A DNA stretch of 64,000 nt, taken from positions 1 to 64,000 of the forward strand of contig JAKSNY010000003.1 in NCBI GenBank assembly GCA_024399495.1, read 5' to 3'. A program made the position numbers and the translations under genes. The DNA comes from Paludibacteraceae bacterium (GTDB lineage: Bacteria > Bacteroidota > Bacteroidia > Bacteroidales > Paludibacteraceae). Below the pieces are notes generated by a model. That model had not been told where the DNA came from. It did no database searches and saw only the letters and a program-made list of their open reading frames with translations. Shown here in pieces: positions 34,774 to 44,785 of this stretch; position 1 is the stretch's first letter, and each line of letters opens with the position of its first letter.

Positions 34774-36078
34774 ATGAATGCAATAGAATTTGAAAATATA
34801 AGCAAACAATACCGTCTTGGCTATGTAACATCCAAGACATTAGGTGATGACCTCAATCGTTGGTGGACTATGAATATACTCCACAAACCAGACCCTTTAC
34901 TGAAAATAGGTTCTGTAAATGATAGAGCAGGTAAAGCTGATAGTGATTATGTATGGGCTCTAAAAAATATCAATTTTAATGTTGAACAAGGCGATGTAGT
35001 TGGAATTATTGGTAAGAATGGTGCAGGTAAAAGTACATTGTTAAAATTGCTTTCAAGAGTTACCAATCCAACTACAGGCATTATTAGAGCAAGAGGTAAA
35101 ATTGCTTCTCTTCTTGAAGTTGGTACGGGTTTTCATCCAGAACTTACGGGAAGAGAGAATATTTATATGAATGGTGCCATAATGGGTATGTCTAAACAGG
35201 AAATCACCAGAAAACTAGATGAAATAGTTGAGTTCTCCGGGTGTGAACGATATATTGACACTCCTGTAAAAAGATATTCTTCGGGTATGAGTGTACGTCT
35301 TGGTTTTGCAGTTGCCGCTCATCTTGAACCAGAGATTTTGGTTGTAGATGAAGTTCTTGCTGTAGGTGATGCTGAGTTCCAGAAAAAGGCTATAGGTAAG
35401 ATGCAAGATGTTGCTAATGGAGAAGGTCGTACGGTGTTGTTTGTTAGCCATAATATGGCAAGTGTTAGAAATTTGTGTAAGAATGGTATTGTGTTAAAAG
35501 ATGGTTCAATAGAATATGTTGGCACTGCAAATCAAGCTGTAGATTATTATATTGATAGTAATGTATCGTCATTTAATAAATCTATTAATATTGATGGGAT
35601 AAATGTTAAACATGGTATAAAAGATATTTCATCTCGCAAGGCAGAATTTAAAAATATTACTATACTTAATGAAGATATTGAGAATTTGTCCACAGATGAA
35701 CCATTAAATTTTGAGATAACACTCCATAGAAATTTATCTACTATTGAAAAGTGTCAATGTGCTATTATTATTAGAGATACATCAGACATCAGATTTGCAA
35801 CATTTGTTTCACCAATTATTACTTTCTCAAAAAACAGTGATGATACTGTAGCTCATATAAGCCTTAAAAATCATCATTTAGCAGCAGGTAAATATAAATT
35901 ACAGTTTGATTTGGGATTAAAGGACTATGTAAATGGTACTATTAATTATGATATAATACCAGATGCACTTATGATACAAGTGTCCAAATTCAGTAAAAAT
36001 GCACAACTTTCTTATGCTGCATGGGATAAAACTTATGGCTTTATATTAGATTGTGATTCAATAGAATTAAATAAATAA
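34774..36078 (+). CDS. wzt: ABC transporter ATPase with glycan-binding tail (Wzt)
   Basis: 434 residues. ATPase domain 1 to about 260: Walker A GIIGKNGAGKSTLLKL (about 77-92), signature YSSGMSVRLGF (about 169), Walker B ILVVDEVLAVGD (about 188), H-loop VSHNMAS. Residues about 285-434 form a beta-rich C-terminal domain like the Wzt carbohydrate-binding domain that reads the glycan's terminal modification. This suggests an O-antigen-type glycan capped before export. It overlaps the next gene by one base. Confidence 0.92.
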   Translation: MNAIEFENISKQYRLGYVTSKTLGDDLNRWWTMNILHKPDPLLKIGSVNDRAGKADSDYVWALKNINFNVEQGDVVGIIGKNGAGKSTLLKLLSRVTNPTTGIIRARGKIASLLEVGTGFHPELTGRENIYMNGAIMGMSKQEITRKLDEIVEFSGCERYIDTPVKRYSSGMSVRLGFAVAAHLEPEILVVDEVLAVGDAEFQKKAIGKMQDVANGEGRTVLFVSHNMASVRNLCKNGIVLKDGSIEYVGTANQAVDYYIDSNVSSFNKSINIDGINVKHGIKDISSRKAEFKNITILNEDIENLSTDEPLNFEITLHRNLSTIEKCQCAIIIRDTSDIRFATFVSPIITFSKNSDDTVAHISLKNHHLAAGKYKLQFDLGLKDYVNGTINYDIIPDALMIQVSKFSKNAQLSYAAWDKTYGFILDCDSIELNK

Positions 36079-36965
36079 TGATCAATTATTCCTTTATAAT
36101 CCCCCATAAAAACACTCCCGATTTACTTCGCAAGTGTATTGATTCCATCCCTCACAGAGAGGATATTCAGATTATTGTTGTGGATGATAATTCAGATACA
36201 GACAAGGTGGATTTTGAACATTTTCCAGGGTTGAATGAGCCTTGTACGGAGGTCTATCTCACAAAAGAGGGTAAAGGTGCGGGATATGCAAGAAATGTAG
36301 GATTGGAACATGCTGTTGGTAAATGGATTGTGTTTGCTGATGCAGATGATTTTTTTCATACTAAGGTACTAGAAGAAGCGATGGATTCTTATAAGAATCA
36401 AAATCAAGATGTAGTGTTTTTTATGGGTGATAGTATTAAGTTGCCAAGTGGGGGAAAAGGAGGCAGAGGCAGTGCTTTGAATGAAGCACTTAAAGAAATA
36501 TTGCGAACAGGTGATTGTACTAAAGCAGTTCTTTTAAGCATTCCGTGGCGTAAGTTCTTTAGTCATAAAATGATAAAAGATAATAACATTCGTTTTAATG
36601 AAGTTATTTGTAGCAATGATGTAGTGTTTATGGGAAGAGTGGCTGCCGCCGCAGAGAGATTGGTTGCTTCTTCTTTATGTATATATTGTGCCACAGAGCA
36701 TGAGGGAAGTATAATCACTAACAAAAGTCTTAAAAATAGATTGGTAAGGTTCTATGAAGAGTGTGAAAACGTTAAGATTTTAAAACAGACAAAATATAAG
36801 CACGAACCATCTATCTATTATTGGCATTTTTCTGAATGGTTTCATGTTTATAAATTGGATAAATATAAAGCCATTACACTGATACCACATGCTTTAAAAA
36901 CTGTGGGACTCCCATTTGTCAACCAACTATTCAGAGCAAAATTAGGACTAAAAAGAGAACACTAA
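36078..36965 (+). CDS. GT2 glycosyltransferase
   Basis: 295 residues. GT-A fold: YSFIIPHKNTPDLLRKCIDS, IIVVDDNSDTD and the metal site WIVFADADDFFHT (about 90-102). There is no membrane helix, so it acts at the cytoplasmic face. It follows wzt with a one-base overlap. Donor and acceptor unknown. Confidence 0.85.
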   Translation: MINYSFIIPHKNTPDLLRKCIDSIPHREDIQIIVVDDNSDTDKVDFEHFPGLNEPCTEVYLTKEGKGAGYARNVGLEHAVGKWIVFADADDFFHTKVLEEAMDSYKNQNQDVVFFMGDSIKLPSGGKGGRGSALNEALKEILRTGDCTKAVLLSIPWRKFFSHKMIKDNNIRFNEVICSNDVVFMGRVAAAAERLVASSLCIYCATEHEGSIITNKSLKNRLVRFYEECENVKILKQTKYKHEPSIYYWHFSEWFHVYKLDKYKAITLIPHALKTVGLPFVNQLFRAKLGLKREH

Positions 36966-37046
36966 ATATATACATATTATTAGGATCAAAGTTAAAATTG
37001 CTTATTAAGTGATGTTTATGAAGATTATGCTAATATTAATTATTAA

Positions 37047-37913
37047 ATGAATTATTTTAATCTAATAATAAATGCCGACGACTTTGGTAAAAGTCATGAA
37101 GTTAATGAGGCTATTGAACAAGCATTATGTAGTAGCTGCATATCATCTTCGACGATTATGGCCAACAGTCAGATATTAGAAGAGGTATTAAGTATTACAA
37201 AAAAATATAATAGAGCCTCATTCGGTGTTCATTTGAATTTGACAGAAGGTAATTCAATAACATCAAGTACCGTGCTCCGTAAATACAATATAATTGATAA
37301 TGAAGGTTACTTTAAAGAAAGTAATCGAGAGTTGATACCTACAATTATATGCGACGAACTGAAGATTGCTATAAAAGAGGAATGGAATGCACAAGTGAAA
37401 GTATTAAAAGGGTATGGATTTAAATTATCTCATTTAGATGGACATCATCATTGTAATACATGGAAGGGTCTGGAAGATGTTTTAATTGCAGTTGCTAAAG
37501 AAAATAATATACTAAAAGTGCGAAATGATTTTTGTTTTCCTAAAGCGATAAATATTAAACATATTGCGCTGAAAAAAATTGCACATCTATTTCCCAAAGA
37601 AGAAAATTCCAATGGTTCATATTTAAAAACAAAATTATTTAAGTATCAACAATTAGATAATTGTGAACATTCATTTGAACAGAATGTGTTAAATAATGGT
37701 CTGATGACAACAGATGCATTTATGTCATATATTCAATTTGTAGAGTTTATAAACAGAAACAAAAATCAAAAATTTAAGAATTGTTGTATAGAGTTGATGT
37801 GCCACCCTGGTCATTCATATTATCAAGATGAGAACAATTTAATTATGAATGATTTTATAGGATTGAGTGCCAATTCAAGGTATAAATTGATATCATATAA
37901 TGAATTGAACTAA
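37047..37913 (+). CDS. YdjC/ChbG-type carbohydrate deacetylase
   Basis: 288 residues. NADDFGKSHEVNEAIEQAL at the N-terminus (metal-binding Asp pair), FGVHLNLTEG (about 57-66) and LSHLDGHHHC (His cluster, about 130-139) match the YdjC/ChbG/HpnK family. Members remove N-acetyl groups from amino sugars, some in lipid-linked intermediates. An 81-base AT-rich gap precedes it. It may de-N-acetylate a sugar of this glycan. Confidence 0.85.
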   Translation: MNYFNLIINADDFGKSHEVNEAIEQALCSSCISSSTIMANSQILEEVLSITKKYNRASFGVHLNLTEGNSITSSTVLRKYNIIDNEGYFKESNRELIPTIICDELKIAIKEEWNAQVKVLKGYGFKLSHLDGHHHCNTWKGLEDVLIAVAKENNILKVRNDFCFPKAINIKHIALKKIAHLFPKEENSNGSYLKTKLFKYQQLDNCEHSFEQNVLNNGLMTTDAFMSYIQFVEFINRNKNQKFKNCCIELMCHPGHSYYQDENNLIMNDFIGLSANSRYKLISYNELN

Positions 37914-37914
37914 A

Positions 37915-38976
37915 GTGTCAGAGCCTGTTTTATCCATATTAATCGTATCACACAATCAAGTCAAAGAATTACAAAGATGTATTGAGAGTGTGTTAATGCA
38001 GGATTTGCCGTTTGAATACGAGATAATTATTAGTGATGATAATTCAACTGATGGAACTTGGGAACTCATTATGAATTATCAAACTAAGTATCCTGATGTA
38101 ATTAACGGATATCAAGTTAATTCTGATGATTGCAGTCCTACTTGTACAAGCGAAAGAAGTGGACACAATCGTTCTAATGCATATCGTCATTCAAAAGGGA
38201 AATACTTTGTTCATATTGATGGCGATGATTATTTGATAGGGACGGATAGTTACCGAAAGCAAGTGGAATTGTTGGATTCACATCCAGAGTGTAGCATGTG
38301 TATGCAAAACATTTTGTGTGTTAAAGAAGGAGAAGGATTAACACAAGGAAAGTCTGTACATAAATTGCATTTTTTTAAGACGGGAGATGTTGTTACGGCA
38401 AAGGAATTTTTCCTAAACAAATATTTTATATTTCATTCGGCATTTGTGTTTAGACGCAATACAACTGCGAATCCTGCAGATTTATATCATAAATTTTATG
38501 TTGATGACATAATAACATTTCACCATCTTCAGTTTGGAAATATTGTATGTTTGGATGAGTGTTGTTATGTGTATGTAAAATATCCTAAATCAATTACATC
38601 TTCGTTGGCTGTTTCTGAAAGACATATAATCTGGACTTTGGATTTAACTGTGTTTTGTTCAATGATGATTCCATATTTTTCTGGTTTATATTATGCTGGG
38701 AACTTGAAAGATTTATTATCTGCGGTTAATGTTATTAGGAATGGAAAAGTTTTTTCGGATAAAACAAAGTTGATTTTCGCACAATTTGATGCATTTATTT
38801 ATAAAACATGTCTTAAAGACAAACGTCCTATATATGATATTATAAGATTACAGATTATTAGATGCGTGCTTATTGTTCTTTTAAAAAGGAAACAATATTC
38901 TGCGTTTTTATATTCATTATTGAATGATATGTTGATTTGTCGTTCAAATACCATACCATTTAATTTCAAATATTAA
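37915..38976 (+). CDS. GT2 glycosyltransferase
   Basis: 353 residues, GTG start one base after the previous stop. PVLSILIVSHNQVKELQRCIES, IIISDDNSTDGTW and the metal site YFVHIDGDDYLIG (about 99-111). The C-terminal half has hydrophobic segments but no clear membrane anchor. It is followed by an aminotransferase gene one base downstream. Confidence 0.85.
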   Translation: MSEPVLSILIVSHNQVKELQRCIESVLMQDLPFEYEIIISDDNSTDGTWELIMNYQTKYPDVINGYQVNSDDCSPTCTSERSGHNRSNAYRHSKGKYFVHIDGDDYLIGTDSYRKQVELLDSHPECSMCMQNILCVKEGEGLTQGKSVHKLHFFKTGDVVTAKEFFLNKYFIFHSAFVFRRNTTANPADLYHKFYVDDIITFHHLQFGNIVCLDECCYVYVKYPKSITSSLAVSERHIIWTLDLTVFCSMMIPYFSGLYYAGNLKDLLSAVNVIRNGKVFSDKTKLIFAQFDAFIYKTCLKDKRPIYDIIRLQIIRCVLIVLLKRKQYSAFLYSLLNDMLICRSNTIPFNFKY

Positions 38977-38977
38977 T

Positions 38978-40129
38978 ATGGATAAGAGTAATAATCAAAT
39001 AACCGTCACCTCCCCCTTGCTCCCTCCACTTGAGGAGTTTATTCCATATCTTCAAGAGATTTGGGATAGCAAGTGGATTACCAACAACGGGCAGTTCCAT
39101 CAAAAGTTGGAACAGGCTCTGTGTGAGTATTTTGGTATTAAATATATATCAGTATTCACTAATGGTACACTACCTTTGATTACAGCATTACAAGCACTTA
39201 ATGTGAAAGGTGAGGTTATAACTACACCATACAGCTTTGTAGCTACCACGCACTCTATTTGGTGGAATGGATTACAGCCTGTATTTGTTGATGTTGACCC
39301 CAAGACGGGTAATATAGACCCCGATAAAATTGAGGCTGCAATAACTCCAAGAACCACAGCCATAATGCCTGTTCATGTATATGGCAATCCTTGTGATGTA
39401 GAACGTATAGATGCTTTAGCAAAAAAATATAATCTAAAAGTTATTTATGATGCCGCCCACGCTTTTGGTGTCAGAGTCCCATTGCGTCATCCTGAGCGTA
39501 GCGAAGGATCTCATTCAGATACTAGCATCTTAAATTTCGGCGATGTATCCACACTAAGTTTCCACGCCACCAAAACATATACAACCATAGAGGGTGGGGC
39601 ATTGGTGTGTCACTCTGCAGAGATGAAGCAGAAGATAGATTATCTTAAGAACTTTGGTTTCGAGGATGAAGTAACTGTGGTGGCTCCAGGTATAAATAGC
39701 AAGATAGATGAGGTGCGTGCGGCGTTTGGCTTGGTTAATCTAAAACATGTTGATGATGCTATTGAACATCGCCATCGGATGGTGAATGCCTATAGAGAAG
39801 GATTAAAAGAGATAAAAGGCATAACCTTTTTTGAAGATATGCCTGGAGTGAGACATAATTACAGTTATTTTCCTATCTTTGTAGATGAGAAAGAGTATGG
39901 AATATCCAGAGATGCTCTTTATACAAAACTTAAAGAGAATGGAATCCTTAGCAGAAGGTATTTCTATCCACTTATAAGTGAGTTCTCTCCGTACAGAAGT
40001 TATGCTTCTGCAATTAAAGAGAACTTGCCAGTTGCAAACAAAATGGCAGATAGTGTTATCTGTTTGCCGTTGCATGCGGGGCTGAGTGATGAAGATGTAA
40101 ATAGAGTGCTAAATTGTATTAAGAGATGA
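38978..40129 (+). CDS. DegT-family sugar aminotransferase with repeat insertion
   Basis: 383 residues, DegT/DnrJ/EryC1/StrS family. PLP Asp158 (YDAAHAFGV) and Schiff-base Lys199 (LSFHATK) are intact. It aminates a keto sugar nucleotide; the exact sugar is not evident, but the pattern resembles 4-aminotransferases. Residues 170-178 (RHPERSEGS) derive from the palindromic repeat, in the same loop as in the enzyme at 31346. It overlaps the WbqC-like gene by four bases. Confidence 0.87.
   Translation: MDKSNNQITVTSPLLPPLEEFIPYLQEIWDSKWITNNGQFHQKLEQALCEYFGIKYISVFTNGTLPLITALQALNVKGEVITTPYSFVATTHSIWWNGLQPVFVDVDPKTGNIDPDKIEAAITPRTTAIMPVHVYGNPCDVERIDALAKKYNLKVIYDAAHAFGVRVPLRHPERSEGSHSDTSILNFGDVSTLSFHATKTYTTIEGGALVCHSAEMKQKIDYLKNFGFEDEVTVVAPGINSKIDEVRAAFGLVNLKHVDDAIEHRHRMVNAYREGLKEIKGITFFEDMPGVRHNYSYFPIFVDEKEYGISRDALYTKLKENGILSRRYFYPLISEFSPYRSYASAIKENLPVANKMADSVICLPLHAGLSDEDVNRVLNCIKR
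39485..39514. repeat. Palindromic repeat inserted in a second aminotransferase gene
   Basis: Stem ATCCT (39489-39493), core GAGCGTAGCGA, stem AGGAT (39505-39509), in frame as RHPERSEGS. Confidence 0.92.
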
Positions 40130-40818
40130 AATTAGCGATAATGCAACCATATTTTATGCCGTATCTTGGCTATTGGCAGGCGATTGCTGCGGTAGATAAG
40201 TATGTGGTGTATGATGATGTGCAATACATTAAAGGTGGTTGGATTAACAGAAATAATCTGATAATTGGTGGACAGAAAAAGATGTTTACCATCATTCAAG
40301 ATGGAGCAAGTCCTAATAAACTGATAAATGAAATTAGCTTTAAGGACAATTTCAAAGGCTTTTTGATGACTGTCCGTTGTAATTATTCTAAAGCACCATT
40401 TTTTTCTGATATATTTCCATTATTAGAGGAAATTTGCTCGTATGAAAAGCGTGGAATAGGGGATTTTGTCTTTAATAGTTTCAATGTAATATGCAATTAT
40501 TTGGATGTAAAGACAGAGTTGATTCTGTCATCATCATTAGAAAAAGACACAACTCTGCGTGCTGAGAAAAAAGTGATGCAGATATGCCATATCTTAGGTG
40601 CGGATACATACATCAATGCCATCGGGGGGCAGGAACTATATTCAAAAGATGAGTTTGCAGAGAATGGCATCACATTGAAATTCATTAAGATGGATGATAC
40701 AATATCATATAAACAGAATATTGATGAATTTATTCCCAATTTGTCTATCATAGATGTTTTAATGCTTAATGGTAAAGAGGGGACTAAATCATTGTTAAAC
40801 AGATATACATTGATATAA
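40126..40818 (+). CDS. WbqC-like protein
   Basis: 230 residues. The N-terminus KLAIMQPYFMPYLGYWQ and VVYDDVQYIKGGWINRN are hallmarks of the WbqC family, found in O-antigen and capsule loci and often beside an aminotransferase, as here. The biochemical role is not established; an N-acylation or aminoacylation step has been suspected. It overlaps both neighbours (4 bases before, 1 after). Confidence 0.85.
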   Translation: MKLAIMQPYFMPYLGYWQAIAAVDKYVVYDDVQYIKGGWINRNNLIIGGQKKMFTIIQDGASPNKLINEISFKDNFKGFLMTVRCNYSKAPFFSDIFPLLEEICSYEKRGIGDFVFNSFNVICNYLDVKTELILSSSLEKDTTLRAEKKVMQICHILGADTYINAIGGQELYSKDEFAENGITLKFIKMDDTISYKQNIDEFIPNLSIIDVLMLNGKEGTKSLLNRYTLI

Positions 40819-41774
40819 TGCAAGAAACGCCGTTGGTCAGCATTTGCTGCATAACATATAATCACGCACCGTTCATCAGGAAATGTCTTGATGGTTTTCT
40901 TATGCAGGAAAAGCCTTCGTGTGTACCAGCAGATGCAAAAATGAGTGATTGGTGTGAAATACTTATTCACGATGACTGCTCTACAGATGGTACTATAGAA
41001 ATTCTCAAAGAATATGAAGCAAAATATCCTGAATTGATATTTCCATTATATGAAGAGACAAATCAATATAGTAATGGAAAGGCGGACGAGATTGATTTTT
41101 ATAATTACAAACGTGCAAAAGGTAAATATATTGCATATTGTGAAGGAGATGATTATTGGACAGAGCCATTAAAACTACAAAGACAGGTTGATTTTTTGGA
41201 GGCTAATGAAAAATATACAGCTTGTTTCCATGAATTTATAATGAATAATATTTTGACTGGCGAAAAACAACACTCTAAATATCCGTATAGTGGTGATTTT
41301 GATGTGACTCATAAATCGTTTATTTGTGAGCCATATAATAGTGCTCATCCAATGACAATGGTTTTTCGTGTCTCTGCCTTTAGTTTTGAATGGCAAAAAC
41401 ACTATAAACATTATAGAGATACGATGGAAACTTTTCATATAATTAGAAATGGGAAAGGAAGATTTCTAAGATTTGTTGGAGGTGTATATAATATGCATAA
41501 AGGTGGAGTTAGTTCTCAGATGCCAAGATATGAACGAGCAAGATTAACGCTACCTACGTATCTTGATATGTATAGTTATACACATGACCATTTTTTTATT
41601 AAGAAAATTATTGATACAAGTTTATGGGCTCTTAAAATATGCGATGAAGAAAATCATCCAAATGAAAAGAAAAAAGTATATAAATTATTATTTAAGCACA
41701 CTCCATTTATTGCGTTGAAAACATATTTTGTTTTCTGTAAAAGGAAAACTAAAAAAATGTTAGGAATATGCTAA
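40818..41774 (+). CDS. GT2 glycosyltransferase
   Basis: 318 residues. PLVSICCITYNHAPFIRKCLDG, ILIHDDCSTDGT and YIAYCEGDDYWTEPLKLQ (about 99-116), the last typical of a GT2 subgroup with the GDDYW metal site. The C-terminus is basic and may touch the membrane. It overlaps the next glycosyltransferase by seven bases. Confidence 0.86.
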   Translation: MQETPLVSICCITYNHAPFIRKCLDGFLMQEKPSCVPADAKMSDWCEILIHDDCSTDGTIEILKEYEAKYPELIFPLYEETNQYSNGKADEIDFYNYKRAKGKYIAYCEGDDYWTEPLKLQRQVDFLEANEKYTACFHEFIMNNILTGEKQHSKYPYSGDFDVTHKSFICEPYNSAHPMTMVFRVSAFSFEWQKHYKHYRDTMETFHIIRNGKGRFLRFVGGVYNMHKGGVSSQMPRYERARLTLPTYLDMYSYTHDHFFIKKIIDTSLWALKICDEENHPNEKKKVYKLLFKHTPFIALKTYFVFCKRKTKKMLGIC

Positions 41775-42796
41775 AATTTTCATTTCTCATAGCATTATAT
41801 AACGGAGAGCAATATTTAACAAAATTGTTGGATAGTTTGCTCGTGCAAGATATTCCATATGATGAATATGAAATTATCTGCTTGGATGATTGTTCTCCTG
41901 ATAATTCATCGGATGTTGTGCGGACATATCAAAAAAAATATCTAAATATTCGGTTGTATAAAAACGAAACTAATTGTAAAATTGCTACTAACGTAAATAA
42001 ATTGATTGATTGGGCAAATGGTAAGTATTTTTGGACACTTGGTCAAGATGATTATATTGAACCAAATTGTCTCAATAGAGTGTGGAGAAAACTAGAATCT
42101 GACAATTTGGATGTGTTAGTTTTTAATTATCGCAGGGTTAATCAATTTTGTAAAACTTTAGAGGAAATTCATGAGGTTGAAAATACAAAAGTGATGTTAG
42201 GAACTCGTTGGATAGAGCATCAATATACTGAAAAGAATCGGGATTACTGTTACTATATTTTAGGGTACGAATGGAGAGCTATTTTTAGAACTAAACATTG
42301 GAAACAAAATAATATTCGCTGCGTGGATGGTTTGAGTTGGGAAGATACTGTGATTATGATGAAAGCCATCGTCTATGCTAAAAATGTAGCGTCTATAGAT
42401 GATATCCTGTATAATTATAGAAAACATGTGGCATCTATATCATCAAATAGTAATCATATTAAGCGTGGTGACTATATCTTTGAGTTTTCTTTTCAAGTTG
42501 GAGATGAGGTTGAACGGTTTTATTATGAATTGATAGAACTTGCACCAGATTTAGCTACTAATATGTATAAGCAAATAATCTGGAGATATAATTATTTTGC
42601 ATTTGATTTAGTTTGTACAACACAAGAGCAAAAGAAAAAATTTTATGAACGTTATAGTCAATATAAAGAATTGGTGAAACAAAAGAGAAATTGGCTTAAT
42701 TGGCGTTCAAAAATTCTACTTATTCCTTATGTTGGCTATTATGTGGCATGTTTGTGTGAGATTATATATAGAACAAAGAAATTAATATTTAAATGA
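41768..42796 (+). CDS. GT2 glycosyltransferase
   Basis: 342 residues. KFSFLIALYNGEQYLTKLLDS, IICLDDCSPDNS and the metal site FWTLGQDDYIEPN (about 87-99). The C-terminal region LLIPYVGYYVACLCEII may associate with the membrane. It overlaps the FdtA-like gene by four bases (ATGA). Confidence 0.85.
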   Translation: MLKFSFLIALYNGEQYLTKLLDSLLVQDIPYDEYEIICLDDCSPDNSSDVVRTYQKKYLNIRLYKNETNCKIATNVNKLIDWANGKYFWTLGQDDYIEPNCLNRVWRKLESDNLDVLVFNYRRVNQFCKTLEEIHEVENTKVMLGTRWIEHQYTEKNRDYCYYILGYEWRAIFRTKHWKQNNIRCVDGLSWEDTVIMMKAIVYAKNVASIDDILYNYRKHVASISSNSNHIKRGDYIFEFSFQVGDEVERFYYELIELAPDLATNMYKQIIWRYNYFAFDLVCTTQEQKKKFYERYSQYKELVKQKRNWLNWRSKILLIPYVGYYVACLCEIIYRTKKLIFK

Positions 42797-43206
42797 AACA
42801 AACAACAGTACACGATTGTAAAATTGTAGATATACGCAAATATACTGACAATAGAGGATATCTTTCTGTTATAGAAGGTTGTATAGATATTCCATTTGAA
42901 ATCAAGCGTATTTACTACCTTTATATGGTGCCCGAAGCGGCAAGAGGCGCTCACGCACATAAGGCATTACAACAATTTATGATAGCGACAAGTGGTTCAG
43001 TCCATATCACTCTTGATGATGGGACAGAAAAGAAAACATTCGTTTTAGACAAACCTTGGAAAGGGTTGCTTGTAGTGCCTGGTTTGTGGCGTACATTAGA
43101 TAATTTTTCAGGTGGAGCAGTATGTATGGTTCTTGCAAGCGAGAAATATGAAGCAGAAGACTACATACGTGATTATGGTGAATTTTTAAAATACAAGGAA
43201 CTATGA
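42793..43206 (+). CDS. dTDP-4-keto-6-deoxyglucose 3,4-ketoisomerase (FdtA-like)
   Basis: 137 residues, a cupin of the FdtA/QdtA/WxcM-C family. [13 protein letters not shown] and the catalytic His pair in RGAHAHK (about 54-60) are present, as is [12 protein letters not shown]. It converts dTDP-4-keto-6-deoxyglucose to the 3-keto sugar. With the next genes it forms a dTDP-3-acylamino-dideoxyhexose cassette. It overlaps the next gene by four bases. Confidence 0.88.
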   Translation: MKQTTVHDCKIVDIRKYTDNRGYLSVIEGCIDIPFEIKRIYYLYMVPEAARGAHAHKALQQFMIATSGSVHITLDDGTEKKTFVLDKPWKGLLVVPGLWRTLDNFSGGAVCMVLASEKYEAEDYIRDYGEFLKYKEL

Positions 43207-43652
43207 TTCATCAATTATCAGACTGCAAAGCATATATACCAAGTACTACAAATGTGTGGCAGTACTGTGTTATTCTCCCTAATGCCACAATCGGAGAAAA
43301 TTGTAATATTTGTAGTCACTGTCTTATAGAAAATGAAGCTAAAATAGGAAATAATTGTACAATCAAATGTGGTGTTCAATTATGGGATGGAATAACATTA
43401 GAAGATAATGTTTTTGTTGGTGCCAATGTAACGTTTACCAATGACCGATATCCAAAGTCAAAGAATAGCAATTGGCAATTAGAAAAAACTCTTGTTAAGA
43501 ATGGTGCAAGTATTGGTGCTGGGAGTACCATTTTGTGTGGTGTTACTATCGGAGAAAATGCTATGATAGGTGCAGGTAGTGTAGTTACTAAAAATATTCC
43601 AGCAAATGAACTCTGGGTTGGTAATCCAGCGAAATTTCTAAAAAAATTATAG
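43203..43652 (+). CDS. Hexapeptide N-acyltransferase (FdtC/WxcM-N-like)
   Basis: 149 residues of left-handed beta-helix: [21 protein letters not shown], then [18 protein letters not shown] (about 77-94; the block typical of FdtC/WxcM-N and related acyltransferases) and [14 protein letters not shown] at the end. It probably acetylates the 3-amino group of the dTDP sugar made by the FdtA- and FdtB-like enzymes. Confidence 0.86.
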   Translation: MIHQLSDCKAYIPSTTNVWQYCVILPNATIGENCNICSHCLIENEAKIGNNCTIKCGVQLWDGITLEDNVFVGANVTFTNDRYPKSKNSNWQLEKTLVKNGASIGAGSTILCGVTIGENAMIGAGSVVTKNIPANELWVGNPAKFLKKL

Positions 43653-43673
43653 ACAAAATATAAGATTTTTATT

Positions 43674-44777
43674 ATGAGTGAAATGGTTAAAGTATGTGCT
43701 GTAGGGGGGGGTAAAGCTCCTGATTCACAGCGAATTGCTGGGCTTGATTTATTTAGGGTTTCGCTTGCGGGATTAATATTTATGTTCCATTCTCATATTC
43801 ATTTCGGATGTCATTATTGGTTGCTTGACGATTTTGTCTCGATGGGGGCTATAGCTATGACAGGTTTCTTTTTATTGTCTGGATATTCATTGAGATATGT
43901 GTATGGAAATAAAAACTTACTGTCAATCAAAGAGATTAAAAAATTTTATTATAAAAGAATACTCGGAATTATGCCATTGTATTATGTGGTTGCATTATTA
44001 TATATATTGTTTTTAGGAAATGAAACTATAGTAGAAAACATATTGTTAATGCCTGTAGAAATATTAGGATTACAAGCAACTTTTACGCAGTCGCTATTTG
44101 GATATACACACAATGGCGGAACATGGTTCATATCTTGTTTAATTATTGGTTACGCAATATATCCTTTTTTGCAGGAATTTATCAAGCAGATTAGTGCAAG
44201 AAAAAAGATAATGTTATTAATCTTGTTAATATTTATTGATTTGTGGTCTGTTGTTATTAGAAGTAAATTTCACACTGCCTGGACTTATGCAAATCCTTTT
44301 TATAGGTTTGTTGAGTTTTTTGTCGGTGTAATAATTGCAGATTTGAATATATCCGTTGTTGATAACAAAACAATAAATGTGTTTAGAAATAAATTGTTTA
44401 TGATATTTAGTAGTTTGATTATTGTTGTTGCTGTGTCACTTATTCAACATAAATTTGATATAAACGATTTTATGATATTAAATTGGGTCGTATTACCTGG
44501 TTTTTCTATTATGTTGTTTTCATTGGGTAAAATTTCTATACCATTGTTGCAAAATTCAAAAACAATTCGATATTTAAGCGATATGTCATATGCGTTTTTT
44601 TTATCTCAGTTTTTTGTATGGCCTTTTAGTCGTTTTTTTGTGGAATACATAGGTTATGATAGCAACATAATTCGTGTGGTAGTGTCTTTGGTTTTATGTA
44701 CTTTTTTATCAATTATATTATATGAATTAGTGCAAGTAAGATTAGTTGGCTGGATAAAAAATTATTGCAAAATATAA
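43674..44777 (+). CDS. Acyltransferase family 3 membrane protein (OafA-like)
   Basis: 367 residues with about ten membrane helices. [22 protein letters not shown] has the conserved R and H of acyltransferase-3, and [13 protein letters not shown] is typical. By family it O-acetylates the glycan across the inner membrane. It separates the FdtC-like and FdtB-like genes. The preferred start of the next gene is nine bases after its stop. Confidence 0.85.
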   Translation: MSEMVKVCAVGGGKAPDSQRIAGLDLFRVSLAGLIFMFHSHIHFGCHYWLLDDFVSMGAIAMTGFFLLSGYSLRYVYGNKNLLSIKEIKKFYYKRILGIMPLYYVVALLYILFLGNETIVENILLMPVEILGLQATFTQSLFGYTHNGGTWFISCLIIGYAIYPFLQEFIKQISARKKIMLLILLIFIDLWSVVIRSKFHTAWTYANPFYRFVEFFVGVIIADLNISVVDNKTINVFRNKLFMIFSSLIIVVAVSLIQHKFDINDFMILNWVVLPGFSIMLFSLGKISIPLLQNSKTIRYLSDMSYAFFLSQFFVWPFSRFFVEYIGYDSNIIRVVVSLVLCTFLSIILYELVQVRLVGWIKNYCKI

Positions 44778-44785
44778 GTAAAATT

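Noticed and set aside
44765..44785. Earlier start of the FdtB-like gene
   Set aside because: It lies inside the previous gene and adds seven residues not seen at the family start.
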